The notes under the pieces are model-generated. The model was given only the letters and a program-made list of their open reading frames with translations. It did no database searches and had not been told where the DNA came from. This document shows, piece after piece, positions 8,121 through 15,179 of a stretch of DNA of 64,000 nucleotides. Positions within the stretch are counted from its first letter, which is position 1. Every line of letters starts with the position of its first letter. Position numbers and translations under genes: made by a program. This DNA comes from Phocaeicola_A sp045647865 (GTDB taxonomy: Bacteria > Bacteroidota > Bacteroidia > Bacteroidales > Bacteroidaceae), in the NCBI GenBank assembly GCA_045647865.1, contig JAZRMW010000020.1, positions 1 through 64,000 of the forward strand. Reading direction: 5' to 3'.

Positions 8121-8240
8121 ATGATGAATGATTTTATGAAAAAGTATTTTGGCAATGTGATTGGTTTGACACCCACCAAATCACCTTCAAGGCCACTATT
8201 AAAGAAAGGTGTGTCAGACTCAAGATTAGTTAAGAAGTAA
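8121..8240 (+). CDS. Possible 39-residue peptide
   Basis: A short frame starting at a double ATG, 39 codons long and basic (nine Lys/Arg), reading MMNDFMKKYFGNVIGLTPT at its start. It ends five bases before a strong hairpin. Having a start, a stop and a terminator in the right order is the only support. I see no family match and no clear promoter; it could equally be untranslated. Confidence 0.25.
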   Translation: MMNDFMKKYFGNVIGLTPTKSPSRPLLKKGVSDSRLVKK

Positions 8241-8243
8241 ATA

Positions 8244-8279
8244 AAAAGCCAACTTATCCGCATGTGGGTAGGTTGGCTT
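8244..8279. terminator. Hairpin terminator between convergent units
   Basis: AAAGCCAAC pairs with GTTGGCTTT, extended by TCC/GG(G)A-type pairing across a short loop. It separates the possible small peptide from the Sel1 gene. Seventeen bases of its right arm recur upstream of the Sel1 gene at 9141-9157. Confidence 0.6.
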
Positions 8280-8286
8280 TGTTGTT

Positions 8287-9048
8287 TTACAACTTATTCT
8301 TGAGACACTTTATTTTCTCTTCTGTAGCGAGATATTCATCATTCCAATTTTGAGGGTCTGTATCTTTAAATAACTCGCGTTGTTTTAGTACTAATGCAAA
8401 ATATCGTTCGTACCATTGAAGGGCTTTTTTTATGTCTATATCTGTCCCATATCCATTTTCGTAACATGTTGCCAATAATTTAGTTGCTTCAAATTGCAAC
8501 ATTTCAGTTTCTATGTCATAGTCAGATTCCCAATTAAAGTTCGCGACATCTTTTATCAATGTAAATGCATCATTCTTATTTTCTTCAACACCTTTGCCTT
8601 CGAATAAGCACAAACTTGCATAAAATTTTGAATTGACATACTGGCTTTTCTCTATATCATTTTTAAAATAAAGGAAAGCCTTGGAATAATTTTGAATTTC
8701 ATCACAAAAATAGTAACAGTACCCCAAATAATAGTTAGATTCAGCAATATCGTTTTTCAACGCTTTTTTGTACCAATAAATAGCGTTTTCAACATTATAA
8801 TTAGTTCCAATTCCTTCATTGTAATATCGTGCAAGAATAAACTGCGATTCTGCGTGTCCTTTTAATGCTGCGTATTTCGCATATTCAAATGACTTCTCAT
8901 GGTCTTCTATATTATTTGATTTGAATAGTTCTTCTGCGCAAGCACATATCTCATCAAGCCCTTTCCCGTCTAATTCTAAATCCAAAGAAATGGATTGGCA
9001 ATCTTCTGTTTCTGATTGCTTGTTGAATAATTTTTTTAATCCAAACAT
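8287..9048 (-). CDS. Sel1-repeat protein
   Basis: A 253-residue cytoplasmic protein made of Sel1-like helical repeats (residues ~50-225), e.g. AALKGHAESQFILARYYNEG, then AIYWYKKALKNDIAESNYYL and KLLATCYENGYGTDIDIKKA. Sel1 repeats mediate protein-protein contacts. The first 45 residues and last 25 are not repeats. No signal peptide, unlike secreted Sel1 proteins. It is the last gene of the island's minus-strand run and is flanked by a 17-bp direct repeat. Sel1 proteins are frequent among orphan immunity and toxin-linked genes in Bacteroidales islands, but that role is inference. Confidence 0.85.
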   Translation of the reverse strand: MFGLKKLFNKQSETEDCQSISLDLELDGKGLDEICACAEELFKSNNIEDHEKSFEYAKYAALKGHAESQFILARYYNEGIGTNYNVENAIYWYKKALKNDIAESNYYLGYCYYFCDEIQNYSKAFLYFKNDIEKSQYVNSKFYASLCLFEGKGVEENKNDAFTLIKDVANFNWESDYDIETEMLQFEATKLLATCYENGYGTDIDIKKALQWYERYFALVLKQRELFKDTDPQNWNDEYLATEEKIKCLKNKL

Positions 9049-9202
9049 AGTAGTATTAATAGTTAAAATTCATGTAATTCACAATCTCTTTAAACACACC
9101 GTCTGCTTTATGGTAAAAACTGACTTATCTTTCAATCGATGTAGGTTGGCTTTGTTGATTTGCTCCCTCTTTGCACGAGTATTTATTGTTTTGATTCAAT
9201 GT

Positions 9203-9754
9203 TTAATGTACTAAATGTGGAAAATCTATTGAGACTTGATTTAAAAGATTCTCATATCTTGCCGACCCCTTAAAAGGTATATGATTACCATTAAAATCAT
9301 TGAATGCCTCTAAAACATAATTGCTATATTCTTCTACCAAAGCAAGAAGAATTACGAGATATTGCTTCCTAAGATGTTCCTTATTGCCCCCTATTGCTGA
9401 AACAAGTTCACAATATGTATCTATATATGTCATCAAATCGTTTATGAAGATTCTTCCACATCTTCTTACGTGACTATCAACTGTGTACATTAATGCTTTG
9501 TCAAAACTATCTTGCAAATCAGAGTTTGATATAGTCGCGTTCACTCGATTGATGATAGCTGCACAATCATTTCTAAACTCATCAGCAGCCTCATAATGAA
9601 CCACACCTTCTATTAAAGGAAGTTGTAAGTTCTTGTTGAGTATTTTATCTGGTCTAAACTGACCAAACACAACCATATTACCATTTAAGGGTAATCTAAC
9701 AGTTCCACAGCACGATGGACTGCTATTTACTACAAAAGAATAGGTAAATTCCAT
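9203..9754 (-). CDS. Hypothetical protein (island cargo)
   Basis: 183 residues, no signal peptide or membrane segment and no family I recognise. The N-terminal 60 residues look beta-rich (FTYSFVVNSSPSCCGTVRLP then NGNMVVFGQF); the rest looks helical, including a segment DLMTYIDTYCELVSAIGGNK followed by a long helix. Soluble two-part architecture of this size is typical of immunity-type proteins, but nothing here proves that. It sits 12 bp downstream of the preceding island gene, so both are probably translated from one transcript. Confidence 0.7.
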   Translation of the reverse strand: MEFTYSFVVNSSPSCCGTVRLPLNGNMVVFGQFRPDKILNKNLQLPLIEGVVHYEAADEFRNDCAAIINRVNATISNSDLQDSFDKALMYTVDSHVRRCGRIFINDLMTYIDTYCELVSAIGGNKEHLRKQYLVILLALVEEYSNYVLEAFNDFNGNHIPFKGSARYENLLNQVSIDFPHLVH

Positions 9755-9766
9755 AATCTATTACTA

Positions 9767-10309
9767 TTATTTGTTCCAGTTTTTACTACCTTCGATGCGT
9801 TTCTTAAATCGGCCTTTATAGAAGTGGTCATATAGTGTGTTAATCAAAATCCTTCTTAAAGGTACATTGTTAGTATTGATAACATGCAAGCACACAGGGA
9901 TGTAATGCACATAGAAACGCCATGCAATATCTTCCTCTTCGACTGACTTGGAGAATTTCAAGAAAAGCCTATTGCCAAATGCTGTAGGAGAAGGTAACCC
10001 TATAGCTAATATCGGCAATGTGTAATCTCTTGTTGACAACGTTTCGTCTATCAAATTCCCATACCAATTCTCTATTTCTTTTATGGCATCACTTTCTGTA
10101 AATATTGTTCCAGGTTCATATTCTTCTTTATAAAAATATCCACCTGTATGTTCTTTCCACCAAAGGTTCACATCCTCTTTGGAATCGAAAATAACATAAC
10201 CTGTTCCCCATGTATTCTGGAAACAATGCTTTGCATTATAACGATGTTCCTTGAAAAACTGCTTTTTTGCAGTTAGAGCATCAGATGCATTGGGGTAGTG
10301 GTATCTCAT
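9767..10309 (-). CDS. Hypothetical protein (island cargo)
   Basis: About 180 residues, unrecognised. It is rich in aromatic residues and has a segment NTWGTGYVIFDSKEDVNLWW near residue 35. I prefer the ATG at the MRYHYPN start, which lies 34 bp after the upstream stop. An ATG 60 bp earlier is also in frame but would overlap the upstream gene by 26 bp. No signal peptide or membrane helix is evident. Position in the uninterrupted minus-strand run implies co-expression with its neighbours. Confidence 0.65.
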   Translation of the reverse strand: MRYHYPNASDALTAKKQFFKEHRYNAKHCFQNTWGTGYVIFDSKEDVNLWWKEHTGGYFYKEEYEPGTIFTESDAIKEIENWYGNLIDETLSTRDYTLPILAIGLPSPTAFGNRLFLKFSKSVEEEDIAWRFYVHYIPVCLHVINTNNVPLRRILINTLYDHFYKGRFKKRIEGSKNWNK

Positions 10310-10343
10310 AAATTTTTCAGTCAAGTTAATATGTTTGCTGGTA

Positions 10344-11213
10344 CTAAAATAACCAAACAAGTATATCATCAGAATCTAACTTATTTATTAAATCTGTTCG
10401 TTGATCTTCTCCAAAAGTAATTGAAGCATAAAGAATGCCATAAACCATACCACAATTCTTAACACTGTCAATATATTCTTTGCTCGACTTTTCTATGAGT
10501 AGAGCTACTAATTTATGATTTGAGTAAATAAAGGTGATATTCCCGTGTCCTAAAATATTTCCTTGCTCAAGTTGAATTACTTGTTTTGATGTTGCTACAG
10601 GGAACTTTCTAAAACTACTATTAGTTAATTGAAGCTCAGACCAATTAAATCGTATATGTAAATTTTTACACAGATTTTCTATTTTGTTTTTTAGCTCACT
10701 AAATGTAACTTTCGAATAATGAATAGGATTATCAACCTTGTTATAATTCTTTTTAGAATCGTTTTTGGGGTGATAAATAGGTCTAACGGATTGACAAACA
10801 TTTATATGATTGTACCCCCAAATCAATTGGTCTGCAATTCGTAATTGATAGGCAGAATTATTATCTTCAATAGCTTTTGTTGAAGTCCAATAGAAACCGC
10901 CTTTAACCTTATTCCCATTCCAATCTCTATTTCCTGCTAATGGAAGATAGATGCTATTCCCATTGGGGCCTGTTACTTTTAATAGGATTATTCCTGCAGA
11001 AACGAATTCAAACTCACAGTTTTGCATCAATTCAATAATATGGTCTTTTGTTGGAACTTGCCAACCAGAACCGTACATTTTTTCTGCCAAATCGCATGTT
11101 GGATTAGGTATAGTTTCTTTCCATGTGTACAGATTGCCTTCTTGATAAACTTCTTGTGCTCCGATATTGCAATCACCCCACATTACAGATAATCCTAAAT
11201 TTATAGCTTTCAT
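10344..11213 (-). CDS. FISUMP-like domain protein (island cargo)
   Basis: 289 residues. The first 150 follow the pattern of the Fibrobacter succinogenes major paralogous (FISUMP) domain: NLGLSVMWGDCNIGA at the start, LYTWKETIPN, then GSGWQVPTKDHIIELMQNC, GPNGNSIYLPLAGNRDWNG, FYWTSTK and a closing SVRPIY. That fold is related to C-type-lectin/FGE-like modules. In this family the domain is usually extracellular, but no signal peptide is visible here. Residues 160-289 are unrelated and unrecognised. The union of a FISUMP-like head with an unknown tail suggests a recognition module fused to an effector or immunity module (inference). Confidence 0.7.
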   Translation of the reverse strand: MKAINLGLSVMWGDCNIGAQEVYQEGNLYTWKETIPNPTCDLAEKMYGSGWQVPTKDHIIELMQNCEFEFVSAGIILLKVTGPNGNSIYLPLAGNRDWNGNKVKGGFYWTSTKAIEDNNSAYQLRIADQLIWGYNHINVCQSVRPIYHPKNDSKKNYNKVDNPIHYSKVTFSELKNKIENLCKNLHIRFNWSELQLTNSSFRKFPVATSKQVIQLEQGNILGHGNITFIYSNHKLVALLIEKSSKEYIDSVKNCGMVYGILYASITFGEDQRTDLINKLDSDDILVWLF

Positions 11214-11294
11214 AATTAATTACGGTATTAAAGTCAACTAAATTAATAAGGTAATCTTTTTGATTTTTAAGCACATAGACTGTTTTGACCATTT

Positions 11295-11654
11295 TTAATC
11301 GACATCTGGTAAACCCAATTTTTGTTTCATATAATAGAAAAATTGTTCCTCTCTTTGGGTAATTACTCCGTCTGCAATAATAACTTGAGCAATAAACTTA
11401 CCAACATAAGCCTTCTTTATAGTATCCATATTTCGAAGACAACTTGTCATCGTTTGTTCTGACAATTTGCGTGATGCATCAACATCGGTAACAGTAACTC
11501 CAAGAACTTTATTAACTTCATTGATAATGGCAATTTCTCTTGAATCACGATTCCCGTCAATTATCATTGCAGCATTAAGAAGTTGGTATAATGATTGCTT
11601 TTCCAAAGATGTAAAAGTAGAAAGCGCTACTCTGTCAAAATAATTTAATTCCAT
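11295..11654 (-). CDS. TerB-like helical protein (island cargo)
   Basis: 119 residues from the MELNYFDRV start, all predicted helical. The pattern LLNAAMIIDGNRDSREIAII and, in the second half, KFIAQVIIADGVITQREEQF resembles the paired acidic IADG(x)xxxxE motifs of TerB/DjlA-N domains, which bind metal through such acidic turns. TerB-type domains occur in stress and phage-defence associated proteins. A start 42 bp upstream is possible but overlaps the preceding gene. Call is by motif only. Confidence 0.6.
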   Translation of the reverse strand: MELNYFDRVALSTFTSLEKQSLYQLLNAAMIIDGNRDSREIAIINEVNKVLGVTVTDVDASRKLSEQTMTSCLRNMDTIKKAYVGKFIAQVIIADGVITQREEQFFYYMKQKLGLPDVD

Positions 11655-11670
11655 AATAATATTTATATCG

Positions 11671-12078
11671 TTATTTGGTAAATTCATCATATTCAATATC
11701 TACACCTCTATCAAGCAAGTGTAACACACATTTTACAACATTTCTATTTTTGAGGTAAAGTGTTATTCCGTAGTCTTTGTTGTCAAATGCTACAACTCCC
11801 ATAGCTTTAAGTGTAACTCCACGCAATATTATTTTATCACCCAAATCTGCTTCCATTTCCATTAACTTAGGTTGCATTTGGTGGGTAGGTGTTGGAGTGT
11901 CCATATTCCACATTGTTACAAGAAATCCTTTTTGAGGAGTTACATCTAAACCATTGAACATATCTTTAAAAACCTTGTTTTCGATTTTTATTGTACGACT
12001 ACAATATTGGTCTCCCATAACGGGTATTCCGTTTTGAAAACGTTGATGATGAGTCGATTTTAAAACTAAATCATGCAT
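11671..12078 (-). CDS. Hypothetical protein (island cargo)
   Basis: 135 residues, mostly beta by inspection, no signal peptide. The first third is rich in His/Gln/Met (STHHQRFQNGIPVMGDQYCS), the middle contains MDTPTPTHQMQPKLMEMEAD, and the end is acidic. I recognise no family. It is flanked on both sides by TerB-like genes in the same direction (33 bp and 16 bp gaps), which suggests the three form a functional set. Confidence 0.65.
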   Translation of the reverse strand: MHDLVLKSTHHQRFQNGIPVMGDQYCSRTIKIENKVFKDMFNGLDVTPQKGFLVTMWNMDTPTPTHQMQPKLMEMEADLGDKIILRGVTLKAMGVVAFDNKDYGITLYLKNRNVVKCVLHLLDRGVDIEYDEFTK

Positions 12079-12111
12079 ATCGTTATTTTATAAATATGTT
12101 TAATTAAAAAA

Positions 12112-12486
12112 TCACTTTGTCATAAAATCGCAAAATAATTTATTTGCTCTTTCAGGTGTTATTTTAGGAAGATTGTAAAAAATTTGAGTACCTTCTATAA
12201 ATCCCTGCTCTAATAGATTATTGACTCCATCAGCATTCATCATTTTATATAATAAAGCTGAGAATAATTCTTTCTTTTCTTGCGAAAAAGACTGAATAAT
12301 ATCAATGGCTTGAGAAGGATTTTTCTCTAATTGAGATGCTATTCTAAGGATATAATCGTTTGCTCCAATTTTTTCAGAAATTCTCATGTATAAATTCTTT
12401 TCTGATGGATCTAGATTGTTATCAACTAAAGCTAATTTTACAAGTCCTTGAAGAATAGCCGCTTTCTCTAAATCTGTAAGTATCAT
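12112..12486 (-). CDS. TerB-like helical protein (island cargo)
   Basis: 124 residues, all helical by inspection. Two helical hairpins carry acidic turns: LVKLALVDNNLDPSEKNLYM near residue 15 and LLYKMMNADGVNNLLEQGFI near residue 78. This is the same logic as the other TerB-like protein encoded 450 bp downstream, though the two are divergent. It is the first clear gene of the minus-strand run and lies about 290 bp after a good promoter. Confidence 0.55.
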   Translation of the reverse strand: MILTDLEKAAILQGLVKLALVDNNLDPSEKNLYMRISEKIGANDYILRIASQLEKNPSQAIDIIQSFSQEKKELFSALLYKMMNADGVNNLLEQGFIEGTQIFYNLPKITPERANKLFCDFMTK

Positions 12487-12773
12487 ACCTTTATATTTAT
12501 GCTAAGCAATTCCCAGACGAAGCGTTTATCAATGAAAAAGGTGTGGGAACTTATTGCCTTTATCCCTTTAGTGAGGCTTCTCGCATTGCCTTTGTCGCGG
12601 GATGAAGACAATAGCCCACACCAAAGGATATGCAGATAGCCACCAAGGGCTGTACACACCAATGATGTGATGCCATTGCCTATTATCTTCGCGACATTGA
12701 AATTTTGCGAGAATTTCACTAAATGAAGATAATTTCAATAACACCTTTGCCCTCCACCATGAAGGAGCGAATG

Positions 12774-12806
12774 CAAAGGTAGTGAAAGTTTTCAGATATT
12801 TGCAAA
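12774..12806 (-). promoter_or_regulatory. Promoter for the island operon
   Basis: On the minus strand: TTTG, a 21-nt spacer, then TACCTTTG, fitting the Bacteroidetes TTTG/TAnnTTTG promoter. It would start transcription near 12767 and read into the Ter-like/FISUMP/Sel1 run. The roughly 280-bp leader between it and the first clear gene carries only weak short frames. Confidence 0.55.
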
Positions 12807-12852
12807 CGCTGAGCCTACAAATATTCATTGAATGTTCAAAAACATATTTACA

Positions 12853-12982
12853 GGGACAAAATCGAAAATTTCTGTATTGGGTATAGTGACTACAGAAAAT
12901 TCAAACTTTGTCCCTACGGTAGATTTTTCAAACCTCCCCTTATAAGATAAAAATTTCTGGAAAAATCTACCCAAGCAAGATT
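12853..12982 (-). ncRNA. Candidate structured RNA: two tandem stem-loops
   Basis: Two adjacent inverted repeats lie in a gene-free part of the island. One has perfect 12-nt arms (GGTAGATTTTTC at 12918-12929 with its complement at 12960-12971). The other has arms GGGACAAA/TTTGTCCC and TTTCTGTA/TACAGAAA around a 14-nt loop (12853-12876 with 12891-12914). A minus-strand TACCTTTG box at 12989-12996 would start a transcript just ahead of both. Could alternatively be a MITE or a recombination site. Confidence 0.35.
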
Positions 12983-13011
12983 CAGAAGCAAAGGTAGTCA
13001 TAAGACATAAA

Positions 13012-13048
13012 GAAAGGACACTTACCCCAAAAAAGTAGATGTCCTTTC
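13012..13048 (-). terminator. Terminator of the XRE gene
   Basis: GAAAGGACA pairs perfectly with TGTCCTTTC, 22 bp after the regulator's stop codon, followed on the minus strand by TTTA. Confidence 0.6.
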
Positions 13049-13070
13049 ATTTGCTAATGATATTCCCGTT

Positions 13071-13337
13071 TTATGCAGGAATAATCAACACTTCATCGAA
13101 ATAAGCAGAGAGTGTGGCAAGTGTACGGATTGTAAAATTATGTTGTCCACTTAACCATTTTGTCACTTCGCTTGGTCGTTTTCCTATAGATTCTGCAAAC
13201 TCTTTTTTTGTAAGACCTTTCTTCTTGATGAGTGCATCAATTCTGTCTGCAATGGCAAACGACAGGTCTACTTCAATTTTAACGTTAGCAGGAACTTCCG
13301 CTACCATCTGTTTAAAAGTACTATTTATCGTTTTCAT
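13071..13337 (-). CDS. XRE-family helix-turn-helix regulator (orphan antitoxin-like)
   Basis: 88 residues with a central XRE/Cro-type HTH (residues ~29-84): DRIDALIKKKGLTKKEFAES, then SEVTKWLSGQHNFTIRTLAT. Size and layout match HigA-type antitoxins, which repress their own operon and neutralise a HigB RNase. No toxin gene is present up- or downstream, so it is an orphan. It may act as the island's transcriptional repressor. A pair of GGTTTAATTC repeats 60-85 bp upstream could be its operator. Confidence 0.8.
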   Translation of the reverse strand: MKTINSTFKQMVAEVPANVKIEVDLSFAIADRIDALIKKKGLTKKEFAESIGKRPSEVTKWLSGQHNFTIRTLATLSAYFDEVLIIPA

Positions 13338-13398
13338 ATATCAAAGGTTTTATCAGTTTCAATAGTATTGGCTGTTATGGTAGTTCCCACAAAATTTT

Positions 13399-13420
13399 GG
13401 TTTAATTCTCGGTTTAATTC
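13399..13420. promoter_or_regulatory. Direct repeat pair, possible XRE operator
   Basis: GGTTTAATTC occurs twice with 12-bp spacing upstream of the XRE gene. Two close direct repeats in a regulator's promoter region are a common operator layout; binding is inference. Confidence 0.3.
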
Positions 13421-13432
13421 AGATGTTCAACT

Positions 13433-13559
13433 CAACCCTAAAACATCCATTCAATGCAAATGATATATAACAAAAAAGCACTGATAACCTTTCGATTATC
13501 AGTGCTTTACCAATGTCGGGATGACTGGATTCGAACCAGCGACCACACGCCCCCCAGAC
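13433..13559. repeat. Right direct repeat (att-like) within the intact tRNA-Pro locus
   Basis: Matches the left repeat with a few mismatches over the downstream flank, the hairpin terminator and the tRNA 3' half. Identity ends at tRNA position 30, next to the anticodon loop, the likely crossover region. Confidence 0.9.
13478..13505 (-). terminator. Terminator of tRNA-Pro
   Basis: GCACTGATAA and TTATCAGTGC form a perfect 10-bp stem with an 8-nt loop, followed on the minus strand by TTTTTTG, 10 bp after the tRNA 3' end. Confidence 0.8.
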
Positions 13560-13590
13560 GCGTACTCTAACCGGACTGAGCTACATCCCG
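13516..13590 (-). tRNA. tRNA-Pro(GGG)
   Basis: 75 nt that fold as a full cloverleaf: acceptor CGGGATG/CATCCCG, D stem GCTC/GAGT, anticodon stem CGCGT/GCGTG, and T stem GCTGG/CCAGT with loop TTCGAAT. The anticodon loop CTGGGGG gives U33 and anticodon GGG, with G37 as expected for tRNA-Pro. CCA is not encoded. The 3' half is duplicated at the far end of the island, so this copy was regenerated by the insertion. Confidence 0.93.
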
Positions 13591-13615
13591 ATTGGGCTTT
13601 TCTCTAAAAGCGCTG

Positions 13616-13646
13616 CAAAGGTACGGGTTATTTTGGAATTGGCAAA
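13616..13646 (-). promoter_or_regulatory. Promoter of tRNA-Pro
   Basis: On the minus strand: TTTG, a 19-nt spacer, then TACCTTTG, a full Bacteroidetes consensus promoter 25 bp upstream of the mature tRNA 5' end. Confidence 0.7.
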
Positions 13647-13739
13647 TATTTGGCGGACTTTTTTTTGAGGAATGCACTAAAAAACGTTCTTTTTAACTTA
13701 TTTTTAAAGAATCAGTGGGCTTATTAGGGGAATTATTCC

Positions 13740-13747
13740 TATTTTTG
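13740..13747 (+). promoter_or_regulatory. -7 promoter box for aroA
   Basis: TATTTTTG matches TAnnTTTG. The implied start site is near 13755, giving a leader of about 115 nt to the preferred aroA start. Confidence 0.5.
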
Positions 13748-13869
13748 CGCAATCATAGAGCCGCGGGTGGGGGATGAGGTGTGAACGATTCAACTACAGT
13801 TTTGTGCATGGGGTCTCATCCGCATTCTCGTTGCAGGAGATTCGGAACGATGAAACTCGGCATTTTTTA

Positions 13870-15141
13870 ATGAACCATATAATAAGAGAGAAAGGAAAAG
13901 TGAATCAGATAACTTTGATACCTCCCCAGGGATTGCATGCGACCATCGGTCTGCCTTCGTCCAAGAGCATCAGCAACAGGGTGCTTGTCATTCATGCGTT
14001 GAGCCACTCGGCGTACGAGGTGGCGAATGTGTCGGATTGCGACGATACGCGCGTGATGCTGAAGGCGCTGGGCGAGGATGCCCCGGTGGTGGACATTATG
14101 GCTGCAGGCACGGCTATGCGCTTCCTGACGGCCTATTATGCGGCTACGGAGGGGTGTGTGAAAACGATGACGGGTACGGAGCGCATGCAGCATCGCCCGA
14201 TACGGATATTGGTGGATGCGTTGCGCCAGTTGGGTGCACGGATTACGTATGTGAAGGACGAAGGGTATCCTCCGTTGCTCGTGGAGGGCTGTCCGCTCGA
14301 GGAGAAGGAGGTGGCCCTGCAGGGGAGTGTGAGTTCGCAATACATCTCGGCCCTGCTGATGATAGGTCCGATGATGAAACATGGCCTGACGCTCCGTTTG
14401 GAGGGAGAGATCATCAGTCGTCCCTACATCAACTTGACGCTCAGACTGATGCGCGACTTCGGAGCGGAGGCGGATTGGGTGTCGGAGCATGAGATACGCG
14501 TGTCGCCCGTTCGCTATGCGCCCATCCCGTTCACGGTGGAGAGCGATTGGAGTGCCGCTTCGTACTGGTACGAAATCGTGGCTCTTTCGGAGGATGCAGA
14601 GGCCGAGGTAGTGTTGCCCGGGCTCTTTGCGGAGAGCTATCAGGGAGATAGTGCCGTAGCCCGCCTGTTCGAGGCGTTGGGGGTATCGACCTGTTATGAC
14701 GAGGAGCACCATCGGGTGACCTTGCGGAAGAATGGCCTTCGGGCGGAGCGGATGGAGTATGACTTTGTGGACCAGCCCGATTTGGCTCAGACGTTTGTGG
14801 TGACGTGTGCGATGCTGGGTGTCCCCTTCCGTTTTACGGGCTTGCAGAGCTTGAAAATCAAGGAGACCGACCGCATGGCGGCCCTCATGTGCGAAATGAA
14901 GAAACTGGGTTATCTCCTTCGGGAAGAGGAGGGGCGTGTGCTCGAATGGAGGGGCGAACGGTGTGAACCCGAAGCGGATGTGGCTATCGACACGTATGAG
15001 GACCATCGCATGGCCATGGCTTTTGCTCCCGCCTGTATGGCGATGGGGGAGGTGCGCATCAATCACCCCGGGGTGGTGAGCAAGTCGTATCCGCACTATT
15101 GGGAGGATTTGGAGAAAGCAGGGTTTCGGATTCGGCATTGA
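13870..15141 (+). CDS. aroA: 3-phosphoshikimate 1-carboxyvinyltransferase (EPSP synthase)
   Basis: Transfers enolpyruvate from PEP to shikimate-3-phosphate, the sixth step of the shikimate pathway, in the cytoplasm. Visible signatures are LPSSKSISNR (substrate Lys/Ser/Arg), GTAMRFLTAYY, SVSSQYISALLM, QPDLAQTF with the catalytic Asp, KETDRMAAL and YEDHRMAMAFAP. The C-terminus VSKSYPHYWEDL is typical. I start at the ATG giving 423 residues, matching family length; an in-frame ATG 96 bp earlier would add a non-conserved leader. No other aro gene is adjacent. Confidence 0.95.
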   Translation: MNHIIREKGKVNQITLIPPQGLHATIGLPSSKSISNRVLVIHALSHSAYEVANVSDCDDTRVMLKALGEDAPVVDIMAAGTAMRFLTAYYAATEGCVKTMTGTERMQHRPIRILVDALRQLGARITYVKDEGYPPLLVEGCPLEEKEVALQGSVSSQYISALLMIGPMMKHGLTLRLEGEIISRPYINLTLRLMRDFGAEADWVSEHEIRVSPVRYAPIPFTVESDWSAASYWYEIVALSEDAEAEVVLPGLFAESYQGDSAVARLFEALGVSTCYDEEHHRVTLRKNGLRAERMEYDFVDQPDLAQTFVVTCAMLGVPFRFTGLQSLKIKETDRMAALMCEMKKLGYLLREEEGRVLEWRGERCEPEADVAIDTYEDHRMAMAFAPACMAMGEVRINHPGVVSKSYPHYWEDLEKAGFRIRH

Positions 15142-15179
15142 AAAAGAGAGGCCTGTCATTAGTCACAAAAAAAAGAACT

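Larger units (their letters stand above)
7710..13559. mobile_element. AT-rich genomic island inserted in tRNA-Pro(GGG)
   Basis: A 5.85-kb segment bounded by direct repeats of the tRNA-Pro 3' half. It is visibly more AT-rich than the flanks, its codon use shifts to A/T-ending codons, and nearly all its genes lie on the minus strand in one run. The tRNA is reconstituted at the right end and truncated at the left, the standard outcome of site-specific integration at a tRNA 3' end. Crossover at the anticodon loop is implied by where identity stops. No integrase, relaxase or transposase is intact inside, so it is probably non-autonomous, mobilised in trans, or fixed. Cargo: Sel1, FISUMP-like, two TerB-like proteins, three unknowns and an XRE regulator. 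Confidence 0.85.

Noticed and set aside
12483..12828. Two short minus-strand frames of 78 and 86 codons upstream of the TerB-like gene
   Set aside because: They overlap each other in different frames, one begins with GTG, and neither resembles a protein family. They lie in the likely leader of the island operon. One could be a leader peptide but evidence is lacking.
13867..15159. 430-codon frame antisense to aroA
   Set aside because: It is the complement of a clear EPSP synthase gene and has no family features.
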